Source: JAJFUI01 sp039698035
GTDB taxonomy: Bacteria; Planctomycetota; Planctomycetia; Pirellulales; Thermoguttaceae
NCBI GenBank assembly: GCA_039698035.1
Contig: JBDKSW010000014.1
Span: 186,001 to 250,000, forward strand
DNA length: 64,000 nt
Reading direction: 5' to 3'
The position numbers and the translations under genes were made by a program. The notes beneath the pieces are model-generated. The model ran no database searches. It saw only the letters and a list, made by a program, of their open reading frames with translations, and had not been told where the DNA came from. Positions 9,803-17,837 of the stretch are shown here, one piece after another. The first letter of the stretch is position 1. Every line of letters begins with the position of its first letter.

Positions 9803-10750
9803 ATGACTTTGCATAGGCTTCCGCCTGCGATCGGAGAGCCGTCTCACGACGCGCCCGGCGTGTGGCGGTGGTCGCAATCTTTGGGGACGAAGGTTATCGT
9901 GTCGATGGGGACGTGCTTCGCACCGCTGATCATCGCCCTAGCACTGGCTGGCCAGGACGGTCGGATTCCCGATCCGCCCTCCTCGTTGCTTTGGCCGAGC
10001 AGACCGGACAATGTCTATGACGATGGCGTGGCGCCGCCCCAACTGGTCTTCTCCGAGCAGTCGCTTGAAGCGACCTTGTACACCCGTTTCGACTACTTCG
10101 CCTGGAACGAGCAATACGGCGGCGATCGGCTGCTCGACGAATACGGAACGCTCTATACGCTGGGCTATCAACGGCGGCTCGGCTTCAACCGTTTCAGGCT
10201 CGAGGTGTTCGACGGCGTCGTGCATTACGAGGGTGCGACGCAGAGCGGGCGGCCCGTGTCCTCGACCACCGGTTACATGGGCGCTCGGGGCGAAGGCGAA
10301 CGGATCTGGGACCTCGACGTTCAGCCCAAGGCGACGACCAGCTTCTTCGCCGGCCTGGGTTCCCGGATATGGCTCCGCGACCTCCGCGACGGCACGATCA
10401 TCGGCGCCGACGACTATTCCAGCGGCTACCAGGAGACCTGGTGGACGATCTATCCGTACTGCGGATTGGAGAAGAAGTGGCTGCTCGAAAACAATGAAGA
10501 GATTTTTCTTTCCGGCCGTCTTGGCTGCACGGCCATGACGTACCAAATGGCCTCGTTGGACGACGCGGCCCCGCTGTTCCCGCGAGTGAACATCTCCAGC
10601 CAAGTCGAATGCGGGCTGCGGTACGGACATTTTTCCATGTCCGCCTGTTTTGAATCGATGACTTGGCAACATTCGGCCGAGGCCCGCGGCTGGATCCAGC
10701 CCGACTCGCGAATGACCACCGTTGGACTGAAATTGGCGTTGAACTATTAG
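9803..10750 (+). CDS. Outer-membrane beta-barrel-like protein, paralogue 1
   Basis: No characterised family is recognised. The protein has alternating-hydrophobicity strands, is rich in Trp, Tyr and Phe, and ends in LKLALNY with a terminal aromatic, as outer-membrane barrels do. A hydrophobic segment (MGTCFAPLIIALALAG) looks like a signal-peptide core. It is clearly paralogous to the next gene: both contain a W-x-RD-x-RDGT or W-x-RDLKD segment, QETWW, IYPY or VYPY, GLEKKWL and an SGR-LG or SGR-IG motif in the same order. The start is uncertain. The frame is open from 9725; ATG 9803 is listed, but ATG 9905 or TTG 9881 would place the hydrophobic segment at the very N-terminus and may be correct. 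Its role could be a porin or an outer-membrane structural protein. Confidence 0.7.
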   Translation: MTLHRLPPAIGEPSHDAPGVWRWSQSLGTKVIVSMGTCFAPLIIALALAGQDGRIPDPPSSLLWPSRPDNVYDDGVAPPQLVFSEQSLEATLYTRFDYFAWNEQYGGDRLLDEYGTLYTLGYQRRLGFNRFRLEVFDGVVHYEGATQSGRPVSSTTGYMGARGEGERIWDLDVQPKATTSFFAGLGSRIWLRDLRDGTIIGADDYSSGYQETWWTIYPYCGLEKKWLLENNEEIFLSGRLGCTAMTYQMASLDDAAPLFPRVNISSQVECGLRYGHFSMSACFESMTWQHSAEARGWIQPDSRMTTVGLKLALNY

Positions 10751-10781
10751 TCGTGATTCGAGTTGATTGAGGTGCTTGGCA

Positions 10782-11771
10782 ATGAACCAGACGCAAACGA
10801 CGCTGTGCCGCCTGGTCCTTGCCGCCGTGGCAGTGCTGGCCCACGGGCGGCTGTGGGCTGGCGACGTGACGGTAGTCGGCTATTCCGGCCTGGCGCCGAC
10901 CGCCCAAAGTGCGACACCCCCGGCGTCAAACGCCGCAACGCCGGCCCTCATCAATCCGCAGTACGGCCAAAACGTCGCCTCGGAATCGCCATGTCGAAAC
11001 GGCCAAGCCCCTTGCGAAAACGGCGACGTGCCAGCCGACGGGACACTGCGCCAAGTCAACTTCGAGTGCCCCACGGAGTCGTCCTGGTACGGACGCATCG
11101 ACTATTACCATTTCGGCCAGCAGGACATCGGCGGGGCGAACACCTTCAACGAAGACGGCATCCTCTACACGGTCGGCTACTCGCGGCGCATCGGACCGGA
11201 GAAGTTTCGCATCGAACTCTTCTCCGGCAATGCGGACTATTTTCAACGCGGCATCGACATTAACGAGGCCGACTCGACGACCATCAATTTCGGCGTGCGC
11301 GCCGAGGCCGAATATCACTGGGCCCTAACGACGGTCGGCCAGCCGCCGCTCGAGTTCTTCGGCGGCATCGGCACCCGCGCGTGGATCCGAGACCTGAAGG
11401 ACACGACGGCGTTCGACGGGACGGACTTGTGGGGCTCGCAAGAGACCTGGTGGACCGTCTATCCGTACATTGGCCTCGAGAAAAAGTGGCTCTATGACAA
11501 CGGCTTCGAGACGTTCGTTTCCGGCCGCATTGGCTTCACCATGTTCACCTACGAACACGCATCGACGTCCGGCTCGCCGGCCTTCAACCCCAAGCTCAAC
11601 GTCCTCGGTCAACTGGAGGCGGGCGTGCGACGCAACGCGTTGAGCCTCTCGGCCTACCTCGACGCCATGACCTGGGATCGCTCCGGCGACGTCTGGGTCG
11701 GCGGGACGCCGTACTACTATCCGGCCTCTCAGTTAGTGACGATTGGCGTGAAGCTCGGTTTCACGTACTAG
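10782..11771 (+). CDS. Outer-membrane beta-barrel-like protein, paralogue 2
   Basis: A 329-residue exported protein with a clear signal peptide (MNQTQTTLCRLVLAAVAVLA, cleavage after LWA). A low-complexity linker with several Cys follows, then a predicted barrel ending IGVKLGFTY. The barrel half aligns through most of its length with the upstream gene, sharing GLEKKWL, QETWW, VYPY and SGRIGF, which indicates tandem duplication. The ATG at 10782 is chosen over an in-frame TTG at 10767 because GAGG lies at 10768-10771. It starts 31 bp after the paralogue's stop, so the two are probably co-transcribed. The function is unknown; outer-membrane location is inferred from the composition and the C-terminal aromatic. 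Confidence 0.75.
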   Translation: MNQTQTTLCRLVLAAVAVLAHGRLWAGDVTVVGYSGLAPTAQSATPPASNAATPALINPQYGQNVASESPCRNGQAPCENGDVPADGTLRQVNFECPTESSWYGRIDYYHFGQQDIGGANTFNEDGILYTVGYSRRIGPEKFRIELFSGNADYFQRGIDINEADSTTINFGVRAEAEYHWALTTVGQPPLEFFGGIGTRAWIRDLKDTTAFDGTDLWGSQETWWTVYPYIGLEKKWLYDNGFETFVSGRIGFTMFTYEHASTSGSPAFNPKLNVLGQLEAGVRRNALSLSAYLDAMTWDRSGDVWVGGTPYYYPASQLVTIGVKLGFTY

Positions 11772-11960
11772 AGCACTTCACAGATACGTGTCGCGTCGCG
11801 GCCACCCCCGCGCCACGGGTCCAACCGCGAGTCCAAGGTTGACTGCCCCGGACGGCCGCATAGAATCCCGCAGTCACGCGGTTTGCCGTCGGAGCCCGAC
11901 CGCCGGCTCGGCGAATCCGCGTCTGCCGCAGCTCACAGTTCCCATGCTCTCGGTGCGTCG

Positions 11961-12806
11961 ATGAACACCCTGGAAATGACGCTGCTGATCTGGGCCGGCT
12001 CGTGCCTTGCCGGATTTGTGGGCGCGCTGACCGGCCTGGGCGGCGGCATCGTCATCGTGCCGTTGCTGACGCTCGCGTTCCATTTCGACATCCGCTACGC
12101 CATTGGCGCTTCGCTGGTCTCGGTCATCGCAACATCCTCGGGCGCGGCAGCCGCCTATGTAAAAGAAGGGTACGCCAACATGCGGCTGGGCATCCTGCTG
12201 GAAATCGCCACGACCGCCGGCGCAGTGGGAGGAGCGGCAGCGGCCGCCTACTTGGCGTCAGACACGGTCGCCGTAACGTTCGGCCTCGTGTTGCTGTTCT
12301 CCGCTTATTTTTCCGGGCGGCGGCGGCGTCCCAAGCCGGAAGCCTCGCAGCCTGACCGGTTGGCAACCCTGCTGCGACTCGACGCCGACTATCCGGCCAA
12401 TGGACATCGAGCAGCCTACCACGTCCGCGGCGTTCCAGGCGGTTTTGGCGTGATGTTCATCGCCGGCGCGATCTCCGGGCTGCTCGGCATCGGCTCCGGA
12501 GCCCTCAAGGTCCTGGCCATGGACCAGATCATGCGGATTCCCTTCAAGGTCTCGACGACCACCAGCAATTTCATGATTGGCGTCACCGCGGCCGCCAGCG
12601 CCGGCGTGTATCTGAACCGCGGATACGTCGCTCCCGGGTTGGCCATGCCGGTCGTGTTGGGTGTCCTGCCCGGAGCGCTGTTGGGCACCCGATTATTGCC
12701 CAAGGCGGAGACCCGATGGCTCCGCATTCTATTCGCCATGGTCCTTGTCTTTCTGGCCGTGGAAATGATTTACAACGGCCTGTCGGGCTCGGTTGGAGAA
12801 CCTTGA
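11961..12806 (+). CDS. TauE/SafE family sulfite/anion exporter-like membrane protein
   Basis: A polytopic inner-membrane protein of the TauE/SafE family, linked to export or uptake of sulfite, sulfoacetate and other organosulfur anions. It shows the duplicated family signature: FVGALTGLGGGIVIVPLLTL near residue 20 and AISGLLGIGSGALKVLAMD in the second half, with about eight hydrophobic segments. The 281-residue length is usual. The ATG at 11961 gives the canonical short N-terminus; an upstream TTG at 11883 would add an unlikely 26-residue extension. The DUF1634 gene starts 1 bp after the stop, indicating translational coupling and probably a joint membrane complex. No sulfur-metabolism gene lies nearby, so the substrate is not fixed. 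Confidence 0.88.
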   Translation: MNTLEMTLLIWAGSCLAGFVGALTGLGGGIVIVPLLTLAFHFDIRYAIGASLVSVIATSSGAAAAYVKEGYANMRLGILLEIATTAGAVGGAAAAAYLASDTVAVTFGLVLLFSAYFSGRRRRPKPEASQPDRLATLLRLDADYPANGHRAAYHVRGVPGGFGVMFIAGAISGLLGIGSGALKVLAMDQIMRIPFKVSTTTSNFMIGVTAAASAGVYLNRGYVAPGLAMPVVLGVLPGALLGTRLLPKAETRWLRILFAMVLVFLAVEMIYNGLSGSVGEP

Positions 12807-12807
12807 G

Positions 12808-13200
12808 ATGGCGGACCGCACGAGACCGTCGGCGGAAGGCGAACGGCGACTGGAACGCCAGATCGGCAACCTGCTGCGAAGCGGCGTGTCGTTGGCGGCG
12901 GCCGTCGTCCTCATCGGCGGCATCGTCTATCTTGCCCGGCATGGCGGCTCGCCCCCGCACTACCAGCGGTTTTACGAGCAATCGTCCGACCTGCACACCG
13001 TGACTGGCATCCTCGGCGATACATGTTCGGGCAGCAGTCGCGGGACGATCCAACTCGGAATTCTCCTTTTGATTGCGACGCCAGTGATGCGTGTGCTGCT
13101 GCTTGCCATCGGTTTCGCATGGCAACGCGACACAACCTACGTGCTGCTGAGCCTCGTCGTGCTCGGCGTACTGCTCTACAGCCTCTTGGGCGGCAGTTGA
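12808..13200 (+). CDS. DUF1634 domain membrane protein
   Basis: A 130-residue protein with three predicted transmembrane segments (around LAAAVVLIGGIVYLA, IQLGILLLIATPVMRVLLLA and YVLLSLVVLGVLLYSLL) and a soluble loop between the first two. This is the DUF1634 pattern. DUF1634 genes are repeatedly found next to TauE/SafE exporters, as here, where the genes are 1 bp apart. GGAG at 12795-12798, inside the end of the preceding gene, serves the ATG at 12808. An accessory role in the exporter is inferred from context only. Confidence 0.82.
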   Translation: MADRTRPSAEGERRLERQIGNLLRSGVSLAAAVVLIGGIVYLARHGGSPPHYQRFYEQSSDLHTVTGILGDTCSGSSRGTIQLGILLLIATPVMRVLLLAIGFAWQRDTTYVLLSLVVLGVLLYSLLGGS

Positions 13201-13225
13201 CAAATCCCGAGGGGGCCAGTAGCGT
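13197..13225 (+). promoter_or_regulatory. Putative sigma-70-type promoter TTGACA-N17-TAGCGT
   Basis: A consensus -35 (TTGACA, 13197-13202) overlaps the stop codon of the DUF1634 gene. After a 17-bp spacer comes a partial -10 (TAGCGT, 13220-13225). It could drive rnc with a leader of about 290 nt, or a separate small RNA. Confidence 0.35.
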
Positions 13226-13523
13226 AGACACTATTGGCGCCAACATTGCCATGGATCCTCGTCTTACCGCAAACACGGCTTTTCGAGCCGATGTCGCAGA
13301 CCGGTTGGTCGCGATGAGGTTCCCTGGCAATGGGGGACTCCATAGAGCGCATCACGATTTGCACGGCGTGCTGCGTGTGATGCCCACGCTGGCCGTGGGC
13401 ATGCTTGTCCGAGTTTTGAGCGGCATGTGTGGCCACGCAACCGTGGCTTGAGCGCCGACGACACTCAGGCGAGGCGCGCTCTGGACCTTTTTCGCTTGGC
13501 CGGTTTGATGGGCGGGTTGCAGG
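13203..13523. other. Intergenic leader region upstream of rnc with two hairpins
   Basis: No convincing gene. It contains a perfect 9-bp hairpin (13380-13388 with 13394-13402, 5-base loop) and then a 6-bp hairpin (13432-13437 with 13442-13447). Neither is followed by a U-tract. If the promoter at 13197 is real, both lie in the 5' leader of the rnc message, where RNase III could act on its own transcript. That autoregulation is known for rnc in E. coli but is only a conjecture here. Confidence 0.4.
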
Positions 13524-14258
13524 ATGTCAACGGATTCCCCCAACGGTTCCGACGCTCGGGATTCCCTCTTGGATAAGCTCCAGCGGCGGATCGACTACCG
13601 GTTCAAGGACCAAAATCTTCTGATTTCTTCGCTGACGCACGCCTCAGGCGCAGAGCACCGGCTGGCGTCGAACGAGCGTCTCGAGTTTTTGGGGGACGCC
13701 ATTCTCGGCGCGGTGGTTTGCGAAATTCTCTATCAACAGTTCCCCGATTTTCTCGAAGGCGAGCTGACTCGCTTGAAGTCGATCGTCGTCAGCCGTCAGA
13801 CCTGCGCCAAGCTGAGCGAATCGCTCGGGATGCAGGAGTTTCTGATCCTGGGCAAAGGCATGACGACGCACCCGAGCGTGCCCTCGTCTCTGCTGGCCGA
13901 CGTGTTCGAGTCGTTGATCGCCGCGATCTACCTGGACGGCGGCGATGCGGCCGCCCGACGCTTCATCGCCGAGTCGGTGGGGCCGGAGATCGACTTGGCC
14001 GCCGAAGGCGAAACGGGCCGCAACTACAAGTCGCTCTTGCAGCAACTTGCCCAGCGAGACCACGGCACGACGCCCACCTATCAGTTGCTTGACGAAAAGG
14101 GCCCCGATCACAGCAAATGCTTCAAGGTGGCGGCCCAGGTCGGCACGAACCGCTATCAGGCGGCCTGGGGACGCAATAAGAAGGAAGCGGAGCAGCGAGC
14201 CGCCCGCAACGCCCTCAGCGAGCTGAACGGCCAAACGCCGCCATTCGCGTCGGAGTGA
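13524..14258 (+). CDS. rnc: Ribonuclease III
   Basis: RNase III cleaves double-stranded RNA in rRNA processing and mRNA decay. Residues about 15-150 form the catalytic domain, with the signature ERLEFLGDAILG (catalytic Glu and Asp) and the second metal site DVFESLIAAIYLDGG. Residues about 168-238 form a double-stranded RNA-binding domain ending in KKEAEQRAARNALSEL. At 244 residues it is the usual length. The ATG at 13524 is preceded only by a weak purine stretch. It converges on the small histone-like gene, sharing the hairpin at 14323-14349 as terminator. Confidence 0.95.
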   Translation: MSTDSPNGSDARDSLLDKLQRRIDYRFKDQNLLISSLTHASGAEHRLASNERLEFLGDAILGAVVCEILYQQFPDFLEGELTRLKSIVVSRQTCAKLSESLGMQEFLILGKGMTTHPSVPSSLLADVFESLIAAIYLDGGDAAARRFIAESVGPEIDLAAEGETGRNYKSLLQQLAQRDHGTTPTYQLLDEKGPDHSKCFKVAAQVGTNRYQAAWGRNKKEAEQRAARNALSELNGQTPPFASE

Positions 14259-14322
14259 GAGCCGGCCATCTCGCGCCATCCCAGCTTCCTTTGGGACGGC
14301 ATGGCGCGCTCAAGAAAATAGA

Positions 14323-14349
14323 AACGCCCGGCAATTCTCGTCGGGCGTT
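14323..14349. terminator. Bidirectional hairpin terminator between rnc and the histone-like gene
   Basis: Perfect 8-bp arms (14323-14330, 14342-14349) with an 11-base loop. Read on the minus strand it is followed by a T-rich stretch (TTTCTATTTTC), which suits the end of the histone-like gene. Read on the plus strand it is followed by CCTTTCTC. Confidence 0.65.
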
Positions 14350-14417
14350 CCTTTCTCGTCGTAGCGGTCCGTAAGACCTGAAGCAGGACTGAGGCGGCTC
14401 CGCCGCCCGGCGACGAC

Positions 14418-14567
14418 CTACTTCTTCGCAGCCTTCTTTCGGACTACCTTTTTCGTAGCCTTCTTGGCCGGGGTCTTCTTGGCCGGGGCCTTCTTCACCG
14501 CCTTCTTGGCGACTTTCTTGGCCGGCTTCTTCACGGCTTTCTTGGCTGCTGCCTTCTTCTTGGCCAC
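14418..14567 (-). CDS. Small Lys/Ala/Pro-rich histone H1-like protein (49 aa)
   Basis: A very small basic protein made almost entirely of Lys, Ala, Val, Pro and Thr, in AKK-, VKK- and PAKK-type repeats (begins MAKKKAAAKKAVKK, ends RKKAAKK). No acidic residue is present. The composition matches the C-terminal tail of histone H1 and bacterial H1-like DNA-compacting proteins, so nucleoid binding is the likely role. The GTG start at 14567 is backed by a perfect AGGAGG (14575-14580) at a suitable distance, and a hairpin terminator lies 70 bp past the stop. These signals, with unbroken Lys/Ala periodicity, make a real gene likely despite its size. It is not simply a truncated longer protein, because no open frame extends upstream past the ribosome site. 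Confidence 0.75.
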   Translation of the reverse strand: MAKKKAAAKKAVKKPAKKVAKKAVKKAPAKKTPAKKATKKVVRKKAAKK

Positions 14568-15529
14568 TACACGTCCTCCTAGGTAACAGATAGGCGAGCG
14601 TCAAACCGTCATTCAGGCTGGGGCCGATGTACGGCTGACCTCTCACCGTGAAAACACACAACGAATGCTTTCGACATCCTGCCATCGGCACATCAGTCGC
14701 GCCGCAACAAGTCGTCGTTCGTTTCCACCTTGCAGCAACGTCCCTCCATGATGCGGCAACGTTAACTGTCATGATCGTACTGATTCCTAAAATCTTTGCA
14801 AGTACAGTTTTCTGCGTACCGACAGAAAACTTTGATCGTCGCGCCGCGCAGCGCGCTGGTGCGCGCTACGCTCCATCACTTCACATCTCGTTGCGAAGGA
14901 CGACTCGATCATGCAAATTCAAGACGACGCAACACGGCCACCGACGTTTCGCCGCATCGCCGATCGTTCACTGCATTCCACATCGCCAAAAACTTTTTTG
15001 CCGCAGGCAGTCGCTCGGCAAACTTCGCCAAAACAGCCCGATTTGCGATGAAACGGGGATGCGTCGGCGTGTCGGCAACGCAACCATCGCTCAGCGCGCT
15101 GACGACTCGCCGCGATGATTCGCAACTGCGCGACGATGCGAACGCCATGTCGATGCCAGCCGCTGACCGCAATGAACGGCGATCGCGCCGAGATGCCACG
15201 CACGCCCTCGCAACTCGCGGGCGCCCCAACATGAGACCCAAGGTCTTCCGCGTATTGTGACAAACGCCAAGCAAGCGGTTCCGATGTCGCGCCATCTTTC
15301 AACAGTCGCCGATTCGCAAACGTCAGCCGCGAGGAGCGCGTCGCTCGGCGCTCGCCTCTCATCGGACACATGCCGACCGCGAATGCGACGCTCACTCGGC
15401 TAGGTGCGCCGTTCGCCCAGGAACGTTCCGCAACGAGACCAAGCAACCGACACGGGGAACCCTCGGCTCGACGCGAGCAATTGCAGCTATTTTACGCAGC
15501 CTTCGCATCTTTCGATGCCATGAAAGGCC
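14568..15529. other. Long non-coding, palindrome-rich intergenic region
   Basis: About 1 kb between the divergent histone-like gene and etfB. The open frames here have no family features and no ribosome sites. It contains a perfect 9-bp hairpin (14806-14814 with 14823-14831, 8-base loop, AGTTTTCTG arm), a 7-bp GC hairpin (14850-14856 with 14861-14867) and a perfect 12-bp palindrome (15091-15102). It may hold regulatory DNA, an untranslated RNA or a decayed gene; none can be demonstrated. Confidence 0.4.
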
Positions 15530-15558
15530 TTGACCGACGCCTGGCGGTCTGTTAGCAT
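15530..15558 (+). promoter_or_regulatory. Putative promoter of the etf operon (TTGACC-N17-TAGCAT)
   Basis: The -35 element TTGACC at 15530-15535 and the -10 element TAGCAT at 15553-15558 are separated by an ideal 17 bp. They lie about 43 bp before the etfB start. Confidence 0.55.
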
Positions 15559-15600
15559 TCGCAGTTTTCCATACCCTGACGATCTCCGGAGTCAGTGACA

Positions 15601-16515
15601 GTGCCTTACGACAGCATTGTATGCGTCAAGCAGGTCCCCGATACGGCCAACATCACCGCCGAGGCGATGAAAGAGGATGGCACGGTCAACCGGGGGGCTC
15701 TGCCCACGATTTTCAACCCCGAAGACCTCCATGCCCTGGAGACCGCTCTGGCGGTGCGTGACGATAACGGCGGCACGGTCACGGTGGTGAGCATGGGGCC
15801 TCCGAAGGCGGCCGATGTCCTTCGCGACTGCCTGTTCCGCGGGGCCGATCGCGCGATCTTGCTTACCGACCGCCGGGCGGCTGCCAGCGACACGTTGGCC
15901 ACCAGTTACATTCTCGCCCAAGCGGTGAAGACGATTGGTCGCTTTGATCTCGTCTTCTGCGGTCGGCAGGCGATCGACGGCGACACGGCCCAGGTCGGCC
16001 CACAGTGTGCCGAAAAGCTCGGCATTCCACAGATCACGTACTTGCAAGAGGTCGTGAGCCTTCACGACCGGGCGATTCGCGTGCGGCGCAACATCGGCCA
16101 CGGCTGGGAGATCGTTGAGGGCCGGCTGCCGGTTCTGATTACCGTGCTCGAGTCGGCCAATCAGCCGCGTCCCCAAGGCGCGCGGCGTGTCATGCGCATG
16201 AAGCGTGCGAAGGTGCCGGCCGAGGTGGCCGCCGAAGTGAAGAACGCCATGCCGAACGCCTCGGACGAAGAGCGCGCGGCGGAGACGGATCGCCGGGTCG
16301 AGACGCTCAAGCAGTCTGGCCTATTGATCGAGCAGTGGGACCTGGACCGCATTGGGGCCGATCTTGGCCGCTGCGGATTGGCGGGATCGCCCACCAAGGT
16401 GCATCGCGTGCAGTCGATCGTCTTGACGAAGGAAGGCTACACCGAGGTTCCTCCCACGGAAGCCGGCGTTGGCCAAATGATTCACGAGTTGGTAGTTGAC
16501 CGAACGTGGGGATAG
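15601..16515 (+). CDS. etfB: Electron transfer flavoprotein subunit beta
   Basis: EtfB pairs with EtfA to carry electrons from acyl-CoA dehydrogenases to the quinone pool through ETF:quinone oxidoreductase. The N-terminus YDSIVCVKQVPDT is the family signature, and the AMP-binding part shows FDLVFCGRQAIDGDTAQVGP. The protein is about 304 residues, longer than the usual 250-260, with a C-terminal extension after the core. Two GTG codons compete as start (15595 and 15601). GGAG at 15588-15591 is 9 nt from 15601 but only 3 nt from 15595, so 15601 is preferred. etfA follows after 150 bp and an acyl-CoA dehydrogenase after that, which forms a coherent oxidation module. Confidence 0.93.
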   Translation: MPYDSIVCVKQVPDTANITAEAMKEDGTVNRGALPTIFNPEDLHALETALAVRDDNGGTVTVVSMGPPKAADVLRDCLFRGADRAILLTDRRAAASDTLATSYILAQAVKTIGRFDLVFCGRQAIDGDTAQVGPQCAEKLGIPQITYLQEVVSLHDRAIRVRRNIGHGWEIVEGRLPVLITVLESANQPRPQGARRVMRMKRAKVPAEVAAEVKNAMPNASDEERAAETDRRVETLKQSGLLIEQWDLDRIGADLGRCGLAGSPTKVHRVQSIVLTKEGYTEVPPTEAGVGQMIHELVVDRTWG

Positions 16516-16635
16516 GAGAGCGCGGCCGGGCTTACGGTTCGGGGTTTCGTGTTGAGATCGACTCTCGACGGCGAACCCCGGCCATTTTCGAGGCGATTCC
16601 TCGAAAACTGCCCCCCCGTCTCCCAATTCGTCCCC

Positions 16636-16663
16636 TGAACACTGAACCCTGACCCCAGAACCC
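16636..16663 (+). repeat. Four degenerate TGAACCC heptamers abutting the etfA start
   Basis: Four 7-base units (16636-16642, 16643-16649, 16650-16656, 16657-16663) of the TGAACCC type lie directly in front of the etfA ATG (2-base gap). They occupy the place where a Shine-Dalgarno sequence would be. Confidence 0.6.
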
Positions 16664-16665
16664 TT

Positions 16666-17697
16666 ATGTTGGAACCGAACCGCCAAGGCGAAGTTTGGGT
16701 GTTCGCCGAACAGGAAGATGGCGCGCTGCACGACGTAGCGCTGGAGCTTTGCGGCAAAGCGCGCGAGCTGGCCGATCGGCTTGGCGTCCGCACCGGGGCC
16801 GTGCTGCCCGGGGCCGGCGTTGGCCCGCTGGCCAAACGCCTGATCGCCCAGGGAATCGACCATGTCTACCTGGTCGATCATCCTCGGCTCACGAATTACC
16901 AGACGCTGCCCTATGCGAACACGCTGGTAACCCTGATCGAGCGCCATCGGCCGCAGATTGTCATCGTCGGCGCCACGGCGATCGGCCGCGATCTCGCGCC
17001 GCGCGTGGCCTCGACGTTGCGGTCCGGCCTGACCGCCGACTGCACGGACTTGGACATCGCCGACGTGACCGATCCGAAAACGCAGACCGAGCACAAAAAC
17101 CTGCTCCTGCAGGTCCGGCCGGCGTTCGGCGGAAACATCATCGCAACCATCGTCAACTACGATCAGTGGCCCCAGATGGCGACCGTCCGCGAGGGCGTGA
17201 TGCCGCTCAAGCCGCCCAGCAACGACCGCACGGGCAAGGTCATCGACGAGAAGGTCGAGATCGACGACACGCAGATGGCGCTCAAGCTCATTCAGCGCCA
17301 CATCCAGCCGCGCAAGGTCAACCTGAAGGGCGCGCGTGTGATCGTCGCCGGCGGCGGAGGCATCGGCAGCAAGGACAACTTCAAGCTCATCTACGACCTG
17401 GCCGGCGCCATCGGCGGCGCCGTCGGCGCTAGCCGCGCGGCGGTCGATAGCGGGCTGATCGACAAAGAGCATCAAGTCGGCCAGACCGGCACGACGGTCC
17501 GCCCGGCCCTGTACATCGCCGTGGGCATCAGCGGCGCGGTCCAACACCGCGCCGGCATGGAGGAATCGGCCAAGATCATCGCCATCAACACGGATCCCGA
17601 AGCGCCCATCTTCGGTGTCGCGCATTACGGCATCGTCGGCGACTACAAACAAGTCATCCCGATGATGATCAAGGCCATCAAGGAAAAGACGCGTTAG
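16666..17697 (+). CDS. etfA: Electron transfer flavoprotein subunit alpha
   Basis: The FAD-carrying partner of EtfB. The N-terminal domain (residues 1-190) has the ETF fold beginning GEVWVFAEQEDG. The C-terminal FAD domain (about 215-343) carries ARVIVAGGGGIGSKDNFK, GASRAAVDSGLI, QVGQTGTTVRPALYIAVGIS, GAVQHRAGM and IIAINTDPEAPIF, all hallmark FAD contacts. The length of 343 residues is normal. The ATG at 16666 gives the expected N-terminus but lacks a Shine-Dalgarno sequence; a heptamer repeat lies directly upstream, so translation may depend on coupling or on a leaderless-like mode. Confidence 0.95.
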   Translation: MLEPNRQGEVWVFAEQEDGALHDVALELCGKARELADRLGVRTGAVLPGAGVGPLAKRLIAQGIDHVYLVDHPRLTNYQTLPYANTLVTLIERHRPQIVIVGATAIGRDLAPRVASTLRSGLTADCTDLDIADVTDPKTQTEHKNLLLQVRPAFGGNIIATIVNYDQWPQMATVREGVMPLKPPSNDRTGKVIDEKVEIDDTQMALKLIQRHIQPRKVNLKGARVIVAGGGGIGSKDNFKLIYDLAGAIGGAVGASRAAVDSGLIDKEHQVGQTGTTVRPALYIAVGISGAVQHRAGMEESAKIIAINTDPEAPIFGVAHYGIVGDYKQVIPMMIKAIKEKTR

Positions 17698-17837
17698 CGA
17701 GAGTCGAAGGTGACCGATCAGTAGTCGAGGGTTGCTCTTCCCGCGCAGGAGCGTGGGACGGAGGGATTCGCGGGGAGCCGCTTGCGGCTTCGCAACCAAC
17801 CGTTTGCGGTTCAGCACAAGTTTCCGAGGAATTTCCT

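Noticed and set aside
14919..15446. A 175-codon minus-strand frame in the long intergenic region
   Set aside because: No ribosome site, no motif, and irregular composition; overlapping frames on the other strand are equally long.
14640..15529. Replication origin
   Set aside because: No DnaA-box cluster of the TTATCCACA type and no dnaA, dnaN or gidA neighbour.
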